Source of the DNA: Bog-756 sp963833585
GTDB taxonomy: Bacteria; Actinomycetota; Acidimicrobiia; Acidimicrobiales; RAAP-2
Assembly: GCA_963833585.1 (NCBI GenBank)
Contig: CAWHYF010000005.1
Span: 1,116,001 to 1,180,000, forward strand
DNA: 64,000 bases
Reading direction: 5' to 3'
Shown here piece after piece: positions 43,340 to 51,737 of this stretch. The notes beneath the pieces are model-generated. The model worked only from the letters and a program-made list of their open reading frames with translations, searched no databases and was not told where the DNA came from. The translations under genes and the position numbers were made by a program. How positions within the stretch are numbered: position 1 is the stretch's first letter; every line of letters begins with the position of its first letter.

Positions 43340-43730
43340 TCCCCCCTAGTGACCACTCTTTCATGCCTCTCTCCGGATGGCAATCGGGCACAGATGACCA
43401 GGTTCGCACGGTGGGGCGGATCGACCTCACGAGCGGCACAGCCGTGGGTGCAAGGTCAGCGCTAAGAGATCAGTATGACGAGATGCCAGTAGGGCTCGCC
43501 CCTAGGTACCGTTCATGGGCGGCTAGCAGCGGGCAAGCACACGACCCTCGATAACGCGCCCTGAGCCGGCGTTGTGGGTCACCCCCGACTGGATCGTTAG
43601 GAGCCGAGAATCGTGGTGGTAGCACCAGCCGGCGGGGAGCCTGCCATCCTTTATCGGAGCGCCGGAGAGGTTCAGGCTTACTGAGGTCGGGGCAATAGCC
43701 AGCGTGTCAGGCGGGAACGCGGGAGGAAGC
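43340..43730. other. Intergenic region between the beta-helix and permease genes
   Basis: 391 bp without a gene I can support. It contains the class C repeat (43506-43570), the class B core at 43559-43583 (GAGCCGGCGTTGTGGG), and short inverted repeats such as GGCTCGCCCCTAGG. GGGAGGAA at 43721 is the ribosome site of the permease. Confidence 0.5.
43506..43570. repeat. Dispersed 65-bp repeat (class C), inverted relative to 52271-52335
   Basis: On the minus strand it contains GTTATCGAGGGTCGTGTGCT and GCCGCCCATGAACGG; the copy at 52271-52335 is the same over about 65 bp with roughly eight differences and one gap by eye. The two copies are 8.8 kb apart and in opposite orientation. Confidence 0.8.
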
Positions 43731-46271
43731 GTGAGATCTAGTGAGGCAAGGGTTGTGCGGTATCGCTCGCGCACTACCTTCGCCCGCCAACGGGGCTCCT
43801 ATCTGAGCCTCGTCATTCTGATAGGACTGATGGGCGGTATTGCGATGGGGTCCATCGCGGCTGCTCGGCGGACGCAGTCGGCGTATCCCGCGTTCCTTGC
43901 CGCCACGAACGCGTCGGACCTGACGATGTCTACCTATGGCATCACCCAGATGTCCGCGGCGAGCAACTATTCGCCGAAGTTGACGGGTGAGATCGCACAT
44001 CTTCCCGAAGTGAAGCTGGTCGAAAGTTGGGCAGGGGCCCAGATCATTCCAATGGAAGCAAACGGGGCTCCGAACCTGACCGCACCACTGAACTCGGTGG
44101 GAAGCGTCGATAACCTCTACTTCAATGAGGACCGAGCCACACCGGTGGTCGGTCGGATGGCCAATCCGAAGCGTGCCGATGAATTCGTCACCACTGCATT
44201 GGGAGCACAGCTCCTAGGGATCCACGTTGGTGACGTGGTCCCCATGGGGATCTACACCTCAACTCAGTTCACATCCCCGGGTTTCGGTACGCCGCTAGTG
44301 GCGCCGGAACGCAGGATCGGCATGAAACTTGTCGGGATCGTGGTCTTCAACAACCAGGTGGTTGAAGATGACACGGATCGGCTCCCGACTGACATCCTGT
44401 TCACTCCGGCGGTGACCTCCACGCTGATTGCCCACAACCTTGTCCAGGGCACCTGGTACGGGATGCAGCTCGCGCACGGCAACCGCGACATTCCCGCGGT
44501 GGAGCAGGCTCTCATCCACCTGCTGCCGAGCGGGAGTGACGCCAACTTCAGCGTGACTGCGCTCACAGAGACCAAGTTCGAGCGAGCGGTCAAGCCAGAG
44601 TCGATCGCCCTCGGTGTGTTTGGGGCGATCGCCGCTCTCGCGGCGTTGGCCATCGCCCTTCTCACCATTTCTCGGCAACTGCATGCTGCTGATGACGATG
44701 TCCAGGTACTCCGGGCACTCGGTGCCACTCCAGCCACCACCATTGCTGATCGGGTGATCGGCATCCTTATCGCGATCGTGGTGGGGTCGGTGCTCGCGGT
44801 TGTGGTTGGGGTCTTGCTTACGCGGCTGTCGCCGCTCGGACCGATCCGAGCCGTCTACCACCCGCCAGGCGTCGCCTTCGACTGGACGGTCCTAGGACTT
44901 GGTTTGTTGGTACTGATCATTGGACTAGGAGGCAGTGCGGTAGCGATTGCCTACCGATCTTCGCCCCAACGCCTCGCCGTCAGAGCCCGGCCTGGTCCTC
45001 CTCCGGACTCGAAGCTGGTACAGGTTGCCACCTCTTCAGGATTGTCGGCTTCTGGTGTCATCGGTCTCCGTTTCGCGCTCAGCCCGGGTCAGGGCCGTTC
45101 CGCAGTCCCCGCTCGATCCGTCCTCATCGGCGCCGCAATCGCCGTGGCCATCGTGACCGCCACACTCACCTTCAGCAGTGGACTGCACACATTGGTCTCA
45201 CGACCTTCGCTGTACGGATGGAACTGGAACTACGCCCTTAGCTCGGAGAACGATGTCCCCCCAGCAGCGTTGACCGCGCTCAACCACGACCATGACGTCT
45301 TGGCTTGGTCCGGATATCACCCTCTCTCTGTCCAAATCGATGGCCAGACGGTCCCTATCCTTTTGGGTGCCAACCATGCTGCGGTCGCTCCGCCGATCCT
45401 GTCCGGACACGCCGTCGACGGCAACAATCAAATCGTATTGGGCGCCACCACGCTCTCGCTTCTGCACAAACACCTCGGCGACACAGTCGTTGGTTCCTTC
45501 GGTAGTCCATCGACCGCCCCGCTCTATCTCCCGCCTTTCAAGCTGGTCATAGTCGGAACTGCCACCCTGCCCGCGATCGGTGGTTCGGGGAACTTCGCCG
45601 AACATCCCTCGATGGGCACCGGAGCCATTGTCTCCGAATACGTGAGTCCAGCGATCGCGCGTGCCACCCAGCAGCCCGACCCCAACCTCAACGGACCGGG
45701 AATGGTCTTCGTAAGCCTACGGGACAACGTCGGCTCTGCTGGAGGGAGGGTGGACATGCACCGCGTGGCCCAACTCGCCGACAAGGTATTCGAGGGCGAC
45801 CCGAATACTACTGGAGACAGTGTCGAAGTCTTGGGCGTCCAACACCCAGCCGAGATCGTCAATTACCAATCCACGGGAGCGACACCCGTCATCCTCGCCG
45901 CGGGTCTCGCCCTCGGCGCAACAGCGGCCCTGGCTCTTACGTTGATCGCATCCGTCCGGCGACGAAGGCGAGACATTGCCTTGCTAAAGACTCTCGGCTT
46001 CACTGCACGGCAGTTGGCCGTCATGGTTTCCTGGCAGGCTTCAGTGATTGCCGCGATTGCTGTGCTCTTCGGAGTGCCCATCGGCATTATTGCTGGACGA
46101 CAACTGTGGATCGAGTTCGCTCAAAGTATCAATGCCGTGCCCCAGCCCACAGTGCCCGCGTCACTTCTGTTAGTCGCGGTAGGCACATTGATACTCGCCA
46201 ATCTCGTAGCAGCAATTCCAGCACGTACCGCATCGCACACACCCGCCGCTTTTGTGCTTCGAACTGAATAA
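43731..46271 (+). CDS. FtsX-like ABC transporter permease, orphan
   Basis: An 846-residue MacB/FtsX-type permease with two homologous halves: an N-terminal span (YLSLVILIGLMGGIAMGSIA), an outer domain, three spans around residues 300-410, then a second span, a second outer domain and three last spans, with the FtsX motif RRRRDIALLKTLGFTARQLA. These work in lipoprotein or peptide export or in cell-wall control with an ATPase, but no ATPase gene is next to it. GTG 43731 is preferred (GGGAGGAAGC); GTG 43704 is weaker. Confidence 0.9.
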   Translation: MRSSEARVVRYRSRTTFARQRGSYLSLVILIGLMGGIAMGSIAAARRTQSAYPAFLAATNASDLTMSTYGITQMSAASNYSPKLTGEIAHLPEVKLVESWAGAQIIPMEANGAPNLTAPLNSVGSVDNLYFNEDRATPVVGRMANPKRADEFVTTALGAQLLGIHVGDVVPMGIYTSTQFTSPGFGTPLVAPERRIGMKLVGIVVFNNQVVEDDTDRLPTDILFTPAVTSTLIAHNLVQGTWYGMQLAHGNRDIPAVEQALIHLLPSGSDANFSVTALTETKFERAVKPESIALGVFGAIAALAALAIALLTISRQLHAADDDVQVLRALGATPATTIADRVIGILIAIVVGSVLAVVVGVLLTRLSPLGPIRAVYHPPGVAFDWTVLGLGLLVLIIGLGGSAVAIAYRSSPQRLAVRARPGPPPDSKLVQVATSSGLSASGVIGLRFALSPGQGRSAVPARSVLIGAAIAVAIVTATLTFSSGLHTLVSRPSLYGWNWNYALSSENDVPPAALTALNHDHDVLAWSGYHPLSVQIDGQTVPILLGANHAAVAPPILSGHAVDGNNQIVLGATTLSLLHKHLGDTVVGSFGSPSTAPLYLPPFKLVIVGTATLPAIGGSGNFAEHPSMGTGAIVSEYVSPAIARATQQPDPNLNGPGMVFVSLRDNVGSAGGRVDMHRVAQLADKVFEGDPNTTGDSVEVLGVQHPAEIVNYQSTGATPVILAAGLALGATAALALTLIASVRRRRRDIALLKTLGFTARQLAVMVSWQASVIAAIAVLFGVPIGIIAGRQLWIEFAQSINAVPQPTVPASLLLVAVGTLILANLVAAIPARTASHTPAAFVLRTE

Positions 46272-46345
46272 CAACTACCGGTTGGGTCAGCGTTCGGAGT
46301 CTCGGTGGATGGCCCGCAACCGGGAATAGGGGAAGGGCTGAGGTA

Positions 46346-46403
46346 GCCCCGAGGTGCCGGTAGGTGGCAGGTGATAACCGCCGCCTACCCGGTAGTCGGG
46401 GGC
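46346..46403. repeat. Dispersed imperfect palindrome (class A)
   Basis: The clearest hairpin: GCCCCGAGGTGCCGGTAGG pairs with CCTACCCGGTAGTCGGGGGC around GGCAGGTGATAACCGCCGCC (46366-46385), a 20-mer repeated exactly at 51651-51670. Located between the convergent ends of the permease and TetR genes, so it could also act as a terminator. Confidence 0.85.
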
Positions 46404-46431
46404 ACCGTGCTGCCGCCACGGCAGTCCCACA

Positions 46432-46977
46432 TCACCCAGCATCTGACGATAAGTGGAGCAGCGGGCCAAGTAGCTCGGCAGCTGCAGCAACACGATCTCG
46501 ATCTCCAGTCGCAAGCAGATCAAGGAGCAGACCCCGAGCCGCAGCAATCGCGAGTGTGGCGCGCTCAGATCCGAGCTCAGGATTCAGCTCGGCTAGCCAA
46601 TCATCGACCACATGGTCCAGGAAATCACTGAACACGGTTGGCTCACTCAGGGCCAGGGCGTAGCACTCAAAGAACAATCGGTACAGGCGTTCGTTGCGCA
46701 GGTCAGTAAATCGATTCCAAATTGTCCGAAAGCTAGGAGGTCGATTGAGGTCTTGCATTTCTCTCGAGACCTCACGCTGGCGGTCTCGGACGCTGCTCAG
46801 GATCTGGATGATTAGTTGTTCTTTGTTTCCGAAGTGGTACAAGAGCAGCGGCGGATCGACGTCCAGCGCCTCCGCCAGAGGGCGAAGCGACAACCCGCTA
46901 AGCCCATGGGCTGTTACGTAGTCGATGGCCCCCGCTAGGAGCTGCCGGCGCCGTTGAGGATCTACCGGTCGCGCCAT
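46432..46977 (-). CDS. TetR/AcrR-family transcriptional regulator
   Basis: A 181-residue repressor. N-terminal HTH: LAGAIDYVTAHGLSGLSLRP, LAEALDVDPPLLLYHFGNKE; variable ligand domain after. GGAGGT before ATG 46977. It is divergent from the amidase with only 39 bp between, so it very likely controls that gene and itself; the ligand may be an amide substrate. Confidence 0.93.
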   Translation of the reverse strand: MARPVDPQRRRQLLAGAIDYVTAHGLSGLSLRPLAEALDVDPPLLLYHFGNKEQLIIQILSSVRDRQREVSREMQDLNRPPSFRTIWNRFTDLRNERLYRLFFECYALALSEPTVFSDFLDHVVDDWLAELNPELGSERATLAIAAARGLLLDLLATGDRDRVAAAAELLGPLLHLSSDAG

Positions 46978-46986
46978 GCTACCTCC

Positions 46987-47015
46987 GTGAGAATTAATTT
47001 AACGATCATTATACT
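46987..47015 (+). promoter_or_regulatory. TetR-amidase divergent promoter/operator
   Basis: AT-rich gap with TATACT at 47010-47015 as -10 and GTGAGA at 46987 as a possible -35 (17 bp). TAACGATCATTA (47000-47011) is a near-palindrome suited to TetR binding that overlaps the -10. Transcription would begin about 47022, which would make the amidase mRNA leaderless from ATG 47023. Confidence 0.5.
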
Positions 47016-47016
47016 A

Positions 47017-48474
47017 ATGTCCATGCCGGTAGGCCCTGTCGATGACGAGTGGCTTGACGCCACGGAATTGGCGGCACTGCTTAAGAGCAAGGAGATTGGG
47101 CCGGCGGAGATCCTCCAGTCGGCCATCGAGCGCGCTGAGCGCCTGAATCCCTACCTCAATGCCGTCATCCATCCACTCTTCGATAAGGCGCGGGCCAGCG
47201 TGCCGGAGGGCGGGCCCTTTTCTGGAGTCCCCATTCTGCTGAAGGACATCGGGGCGACATCAGCCGGTGACCCTTATCACGAAGGTACGACCTTCTTGCA
47301 AGACGCGCATTGGCGGGCCACCGAAGACAGCTATGTGGTTCGACGCCTACGTCAGGCAGGATTTGTTGTCATTGGAAAGACGAATGTCCCAGAGCTCGGA
47401 GTATCCCCTACGACCGAACCTGAGGCCTACGGACCGACTCACAATCCTTGGCATCTTGACCGATCCCCGGGAGGTTCAAGTGGCGGCTCTGCGGCGGCTG
47501 TCGCCTCAGGAATGGTTGCCGTCGCACATGGCAACGATGGCGGGGGCTCGATCCGCATCCCGGCCGCAATGTGCGGCCTGGTTGGGCTGAAACCAAGCCG
47601 CGGACGAATCCCATGGGGACCTGCACCCGAACTGCCGGGCGGATTTGCCGTTCAGTCTGTTCTCACCCGCACGGTCCGGGACACGGCAGCCCTTCTCGAT
47701 GTCCTGAGGGGTCGGGCCCCCGGCGAACTACACGATGCCGAAGGACCGTCTTCCCCGTATTCAGGTTTCGCAGCGACCAAACCCGAGCGCCTACGTATCC
47801 GAATCTCAACAGCAGTTCTTGCAGGGTACGGCGGACCTGATCTGGAGGTCGCGGCTGAGATCAGAGCAGCAGTTGAGGCAACGGGGGCACTCTTGGCCGA
47901 ATTGGGCCACGAAGTGGAACCGGTCGGCTCCTCACCGCTCGACGACTTCGAGCTGACCGAACCGATGGCCACAATGACATTCACGACCGTTTCCCGCGCC
48001 CTTGATGCCTGGGGAGAGCGCCTGGGCCGCGAACTTGGCCCGCATGATGTAAATGCTGACAACTGGACGATGGCTGAGCTCGGTCATGTAATCACAGCGC
48101 CCGTCTACTTGGCAGCGCTGGAGACTTTGCACCGATTCAGAGTTGGGGTACTCAACTGGTGGGCAGAAGGATTCGACGTCTTGCTCACACCTACGGTGGC
48201 TGCACCTCCACCCGTGCTGGGCTGGCTCGCTCCGAGTCGAGACGCCCCCTTGCAGGGAGCAACGCGAAGCATGCTCTACAGCGTCTTCACCACGCCCTTT
48301 AACATCACAGGGCAGCCGGCGATCTCGTTGCCTGCGGCCTCGGACTCCGATGGGCTGCCGATAGGCATCCAGCTTGTCGCCAACCAAGGGCGTGAGGACC
48401 ACCTGTTGCAACTGGCAACCCAACTCGAACAAGCGCAGCCGTGGGATGATCGTCATCCGCCTCTGCCCTTTTAG
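47017..48474 (+). CDS. Amidase (amidase signature family)
   Basis: Hydrolyses an amide to acid and ammonia, 485 residues. The Ser-cisSer-Lys triad is seen: Lys in VPILLKDIGAT, cis-Ser in SPGGSSGGSAAAVASG and nucleophile Ser in DGGGSIRIPAAMCG. C-terminal ITGQPAISLPAA is typical. ATG 47017 or the ATG at 47023; no Shine-Dalgarno before either, consistent with a leaderless start. Regulated by the divergent TetR gene. Substrate unknown. Confidence 0.93.
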   Translation: MSMPVGPVDDEWLDATELAALLKSKEIGPAEILQSAIERAERLNPYLNAVIHPLFDKARASVPEGGPFSGVPILLKDIGATSAGDPYHEGTTFLQDAHWRATEDSYVVRRLRQAGFVVIGKTNVPELGVSPTTEPEAYGPTHNPWHLDRSPGGSSGGSAAAVASGMVAVAHGNDGGGSIRIPAAMCGLVGLKPSRGRIPWGPAPELPGGFAVQSVLTRTVRDTAALLDVLRGRAPGELHDAEGPSSPYSGFAATKPERLRIRISTAVLAGYGGPDLEVAAEIRAAVEATGALLAELGHEVEPVGSSPLDDFELTEPMATMTFTTVSRALDAWGERLGRELGPHDVNADNWTMAELGHVITAPVYLAALETLHRFRVGVLNWWAEGFDVLLTPTVAAPPPVLGWLAPSRDAPLQGATRSMLYSVFTTPFNITGQPAISLPAASDSDGLPIGIQLVANQGREDHLLQLATQLEQAQPWDDRHPPLPF

Positions 48475-48546
48475 AACACAAGGACGTGTGCGAACAGAGG
48501 GCTGACTCGGGAGCTGCTCGAAGGACCCTCAACCTGTCACTAATGT

Positions 48547-49779
48547 GCTGTGTCCTCAAGCGGTCAACGCAACGGCGTCGGCGAACGCCTTCGATGGTGT
48601 CATCCATCCGAGGGTCTGTCGAGGGCGAGTGTTGAGCGAGCGGGCAATGGCGTCGAGTTCCCGTTGTGAGCACTGCGAGAGGTCAGCCGACTTGGGCAAG
48701 TACTGACGGAGGAGTCCGTTGGTGTTCTCATTGCTTCCTCGCTGCCACGGGCTCTTCGGATCGCAGAAGTAGATCTGCACACCGGTGTCGACAGTGAACT
48801 CAACGTGCTGGGCCATCTCCTTGCCTTGGTCCCAGGTGACGGACCGGCGGACCTGGGCGGGGAGGGTGAGTATCCGTTTGGTCATGGCTTTCCTGACCGA
48901 CTCCGCCCCGTGTCCGGTGGGGAGCTTCAGGAGGATGACGTAGCGGCTGTGCCGCTCGACCAGGGTGCCGATGGCGGTCATCTTCCGGCCGAAGATGAGA
49001 TCGCCGTCCCAGTGACCGGGGACGGCCCGGTCCTCGACTTCCGCCGGCCGCTCGGAGATCATCACCATGTTGCGGATTTGGCCCTGGCCGACCCCGCCCT
49101 TCGTGAAGGCCTTGGCCCTCCGCATGGCTCTGCCCGTTCTCAGGCACGTATGCAGCTCTTTTCGCAGCGCACCACGTCCCTGAACGAAGAGGGACTGGTA
49201 GATGGTCTCGTGAGACACCTGCATCTCCGGGTGGTCGGGGTAGGTCTCAGCCAACCACGCGGCGATCTGTTGGGGAGACCACAAGGCCTCCAGCTTCCGT
49301 TCCACCGTCGAGCGAAGCCGTCGGCACTGAGCGATCTTGGTCCGCTTGGGACGCAGCGCCCTCTTCATGGCCCCCTTGTCGGCCACCAGGGCCCGGTACC
49401 TTCGTCGGCCACCGTTGGCATTCACCTCACGACACACGGTCGAGGGCGATCGCTCTAACCCTGCGGCGATGCCTCGGATGGAGAGGCCAGCGGCCAACCC
49501 TCTCGAGATCTCTTCCCGCTCGGCCAACGACAGCCGCAGTTCGGAGCGTTCACGAGCCGTCGGCCTGGTCCCTCCGTGGTCAGCGATGAATCTCCGCAGC
49601 GAGGAGTTCTGTCTGTCCAGATGCTTGGCGATGCGTTTGACGGGAACTCCGGCCTCCCGCATGTCCCAGATCGTCTTCCGTGTCCTCTTCCGAGAACCGG
49701 CCATGTCGACACCTCCTGATCGGTGAACTCATCGTTCGCCAATCACGGCGGCGTTGCAATGACCGATTGAGGACACAGC
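48547..49779. mobile_element. IS30-family insertion sequence, complete
   Basis: 1233 bp bounded by 30-bp inverted repeats: GCTGTGTCCTCAAGCGGTCA starting at 48547, and on the other strand GCTGTGTCCTCAATCGGTCA starting at 49779; 26 of 30 positions match. One transposase gene fills the element. No 2-3 bp target duplication is obvious. The right flank is a class A repeat lacking its left arm, so the element may have inserted into or next to that palindrome. Confidence 0.93.
48556..49704 (-). CDS. IS30-family transposase
   Basis: A 382-residue DDE transposase. Tandem HTH region with AAGLSIRGIAAGLERSPSTV and CREVNANGG, then VPGHWDGDLIFGRK (first Asp), SVTWDQGKEMAQH (second Asp) and DPKSPWQRGSNENTNGLLRQ (Glu). 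Full length for the family and unbroken, so the element may still be mobile. The stop codon lies inside the left terminal repeat. Confidence 0.97.
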   Translation of the reverse strand: MAGSRKRTRKTIWDMREAGVPVKRIAKHLDRQNSSLRRFIADHGGTRPTARERSELRLSLAEREEISRGLAAGLSIRGIAAGLERSPSTVCREVNANGGRRRYRALVADKGAMKRALRPKRTKIAQCRRLRSTVERKLEALWSPQQIAAWLAETYPDHPEMQVSHETIYQSLFVQGRGALRKELHTCLRTGRAMRRAKAFTKGGVGQGQIRNMVMISERPAEVEDRAVPGHWDGDLIFGRKMTAIGTLVERHSRYVILLKLPTGHGAESVRKAMTKRILTLPAQVRRSVTWDQGKEMAQHVEFTVDTGVQIYFCDPKSPWQRGSNENTNGLLRQYLPKSADLSQCSQRELDAIARSLNTRPRQTLGWMTPSKAFADAVALTA

Positions 49780-49829
49780 CGTTGGGTGGCAGGCGATAAC
49801 TGCCGCCGAGCCGGCGTTTAGGCCATCCC
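49780..49829. repeat. Dispersed palindromic repeat, left arm missing (class A)
   Basis: GTTGGGTGGCAGGCGATAAC then TGCCGCCGAGCCGGCGTTTA. It starts at the right edge of the IS30 element, with its left arm GCCCCGAGG... absent. Confidence 0.7.
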
Positions 49830-49950
49830 AGGGCGATGGGCTGCTCGCTGGATCTGGGCGACCTTCTGTCCGAGTTGAGGTTGCTGGTGCAGCAACGCCC
49901 TCTTGATTCGGAAACATCACTGAATGGTCCGTACTCTCTGCGCAAGTCAT

Positions 49951-51378
49951 TTACAGTTCGATGTCCGCATAGAGGCGGTGGCGGTCGAGCAGACTGAAAC
50001 ACCGGTCTTCGCAGGCGTGGGCGATGAGGGGATCGATCTCGTACTTCGCCTTGGCTGTGGATGACGCCGGTGTCGTGGCTCTCAGGGCAGTGACTATGAC
50101 GTCGGCGACTTCGTCGATCTCATCTGGCCTAAATCCCAGCGTGGTCAGTGCCGGTGTGCCAAGTCGAATTCCCGAGGTGTACCAAGCGCCGTTGGTGTCA
50201 CCTGGCAATGAGTTGCGATTGGTGACCACCCCTGCGTCAAGCAGGGCAGCCTCAGCTTGACGGCCGGTGAGTCCGAAGCTGGAAGCCACGTCCAGGAGCA
50301 CTAGATGGTTGTCAGTCCCCCCAGTGACGAGCCGTGCACCTCGCCGCATCAGACCTTCCGCCAGAGCACCTGCATTCTCTACGATCTGGACGGCGTAGGC
50401 AGCGAACGAAGGCTGGCGAGCTTCAGACAAGGCAACGGCCTTGGCGGCCATCACGTGAGGCAGCGGGCCACCGAGGACCATAGGGCATCCCTTGTCTACG
50501 TAGGGTGCGTACTCCTCGGTGCAGAGGACCAGTCCGCCCCGAGGTCCGCGCAGTGACTTGTGGGTGGTGGAGGTCACGACATCGGCGTGGGGCACCGGAT
50601 CGAGGTCACCGACCAGCACTTTCCCGGCCACTAGTCCGGCGAAATGGGCCATGTCGACCATGAAAGTGGCGCCGACGTCGTGGGCGATCTCAGCCAAGAT
50701 GGCGAAATTGGGATTCCGGGGGTAGGCCGAGTACCCCGCCACGAGCACCAGCGGACGGAACTCTCTCACCTGGGCCGCGATGGCGCCGTAGTCGAGGAGT
50801 CCGGAAGCGGAATCGACCCCGTAACTAGCCTGGTCAAAGAGCTTTCCGGAAATATTGGGTCGGAACCCATGGGTGAGGTGCCCACCGGCGTCGAGAGCCA
50901 TGCCCATCATGCGCTGGGAGTGCAGTTCGTTGCGCAGTTGATCCCAGCTCACGGAGTCAAGGTCGTTGACGTGAGCCGCCCCAGCCTCGTTGAGGAAAGG
51001 CTGCTCGACTCGGTGGGCAAGGATGGCCCAGTAAGCAACCAGGTTGGCGTCGATCCCCGAATGAGGCTGGACGTATGCGTGATCGGCGCTGAACAGTACT
51101 TTGGCGTGGTCGGTGGCCAATGTCTCGATCCGGTCAACCATCTCGCATCCGGCATAGAAGCGATGGCCCGGAGTGCCCTCGGCATACTTGTCGGACAGCC
51201 AGTTACCCATGGCCAGCAGGACGGCCGGTGAGGCGTAGTTCTCTGAAGCGATGAGCTTCAGTTGTCGCCGTTGGGACTCCAGCTCACCCACGATGGCCGC
51301 TGCCACATCTGGTTCGGCGGCAGAGATCACCTCCAACGCCGATCGATAGGCACTCGCTACGACTGGATTGGGCACCAC
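49951..51378 (-). CDS. glyA: Serine hydroxymethyltransferase
   Basis: PLP enzyme interconverting serine and glycine with tetrahydrofolate. 475 residues, the long actinobacterial form with an insert around residues 120-190 (HVNDLDSVSWDQLRNELHS). The PLP lysine is in DVVTSTTHKSLRGPRGGLVL; LKLIASENYASPAVL and SDKYAEGTPGHRFYAGCEMV are conserved. GTG 51378 follows GAAGGAGCGC. A ZTP riboswitch lies just upstream, as often seen for folate and purine genes. The island location suggests a second copy beside a core glyA. Confidence 0.95.
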   Translation of the reverse strand: MVPNPVVASAYRSALEVISAAEPDVAAAIVGELESQRRQLKLIASENYASPAVLLAMGNWLSDKYAEGTPGHRFYAGCEMVDRIETLATDHAKVLFSADHAYVQPHSGIDANLVAYWAILAHRVEQPFLNEAGAAHVNDLDSVSWDQLRNELHSQRMMGMALDAGGHLTHGFRPNISGKLFDQASYGVDSASGLLDYGAIAAQVREFRPLVLVAGYSAYPRNPNFAILAEIAHDVGATFMVDMAHFAGLVAGKVLVGDLDPVPHADVVTSTTHKSLRGPRGGLVLCTEEYAPYVDKGCPMVLGGPLPHVMAAKAVALSEARQPSFAAYAVQIVENAGALAEGLMRRGARLVTGGTDNHLVLLDVASSFGLTGRQAEAALLDAGVVTNRNSLPGDTNGAWYTSGIRLGTPALTTLGFRPDEIDEVADVIVTALRATTPASSTAKAKYEIDPLIAHACEDRCFSLLDRHRLYADIEL

Positions 51379-51403
51379 GCGCTCCTTCGGACGACATCGA
51401 GTC

Positions 51404-51490
51404 TTCGCCCAGGCGCACGGCTCTATTCGGCAGGCTGCCGACGGGTCGGTCCCCGGTGGTACTCCACCCAGACGCCAGTAGCGACCCGGT
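51404..51490 (-). promoter_or_regulatory. ZTP riboswitch (pfl motif) controlling glyA
   Basis: On the minus strand, 26 bp before the glyA start: CTACTGGCGTCTGGGTGGAG, then CCACCGGGGACCGACCC, a linker, and GCCGTGCGCCTGGGCG. ACUGGCG, the GUGG/CCAC stem with GGGGA, and the 3' CCGnnCGCCUGGGC subdomain are the hallmarks of the pfl RNA, which senses ZTP/ZMP when 10-formyl-tetrahydrofolate is low and switches on folate genes including glyA. Confidence 0.88.
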
Positions 51491-51577
51491 CCAAGGATAG
51501 CTCTAATGAGCTGCGGAGAGGTATGAACCCGGTCGAAGGATGACTCGGAGGCGCCCGTGGAAGGATCGGCGCGCCGG

Positions 51578-51687
51578 CCTGAGCTCTGGAAATGCCCCCC
51601 ACCCGCCGCCCATATCCAAAGAGGGGCATGCCTTCGATGTGCCGTTTGATGGCAGGTGATAACCGCCGCCTGTAGTTCGGCCCCGCG
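51578..51687. repeat. Dispersed palindromic repeat, long form (class A copy 2)
   Basis: Pairs with 33881-33990: shared GCCCATATCCAA, GGGGCATGCC and the following hairpin. It contains the exact 20-mer GGCAGGTGATAACCGCCGCC at 51651-51670. Lies between the glyA leader and the GNAT pseudogene. Confidence 0.75.
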
Positions 51688-51737
51688 ATGGTCGTTCGTC
51701 AGCGAGCTACGCCAATCCTCGCTGTCGGGTACGGGTC

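Noticed and set aside
48540..49785. Target-site duplication of the IS30 element
   Set aside because: Bases next to the two ends (GT on the left, CG on the right) do not match.
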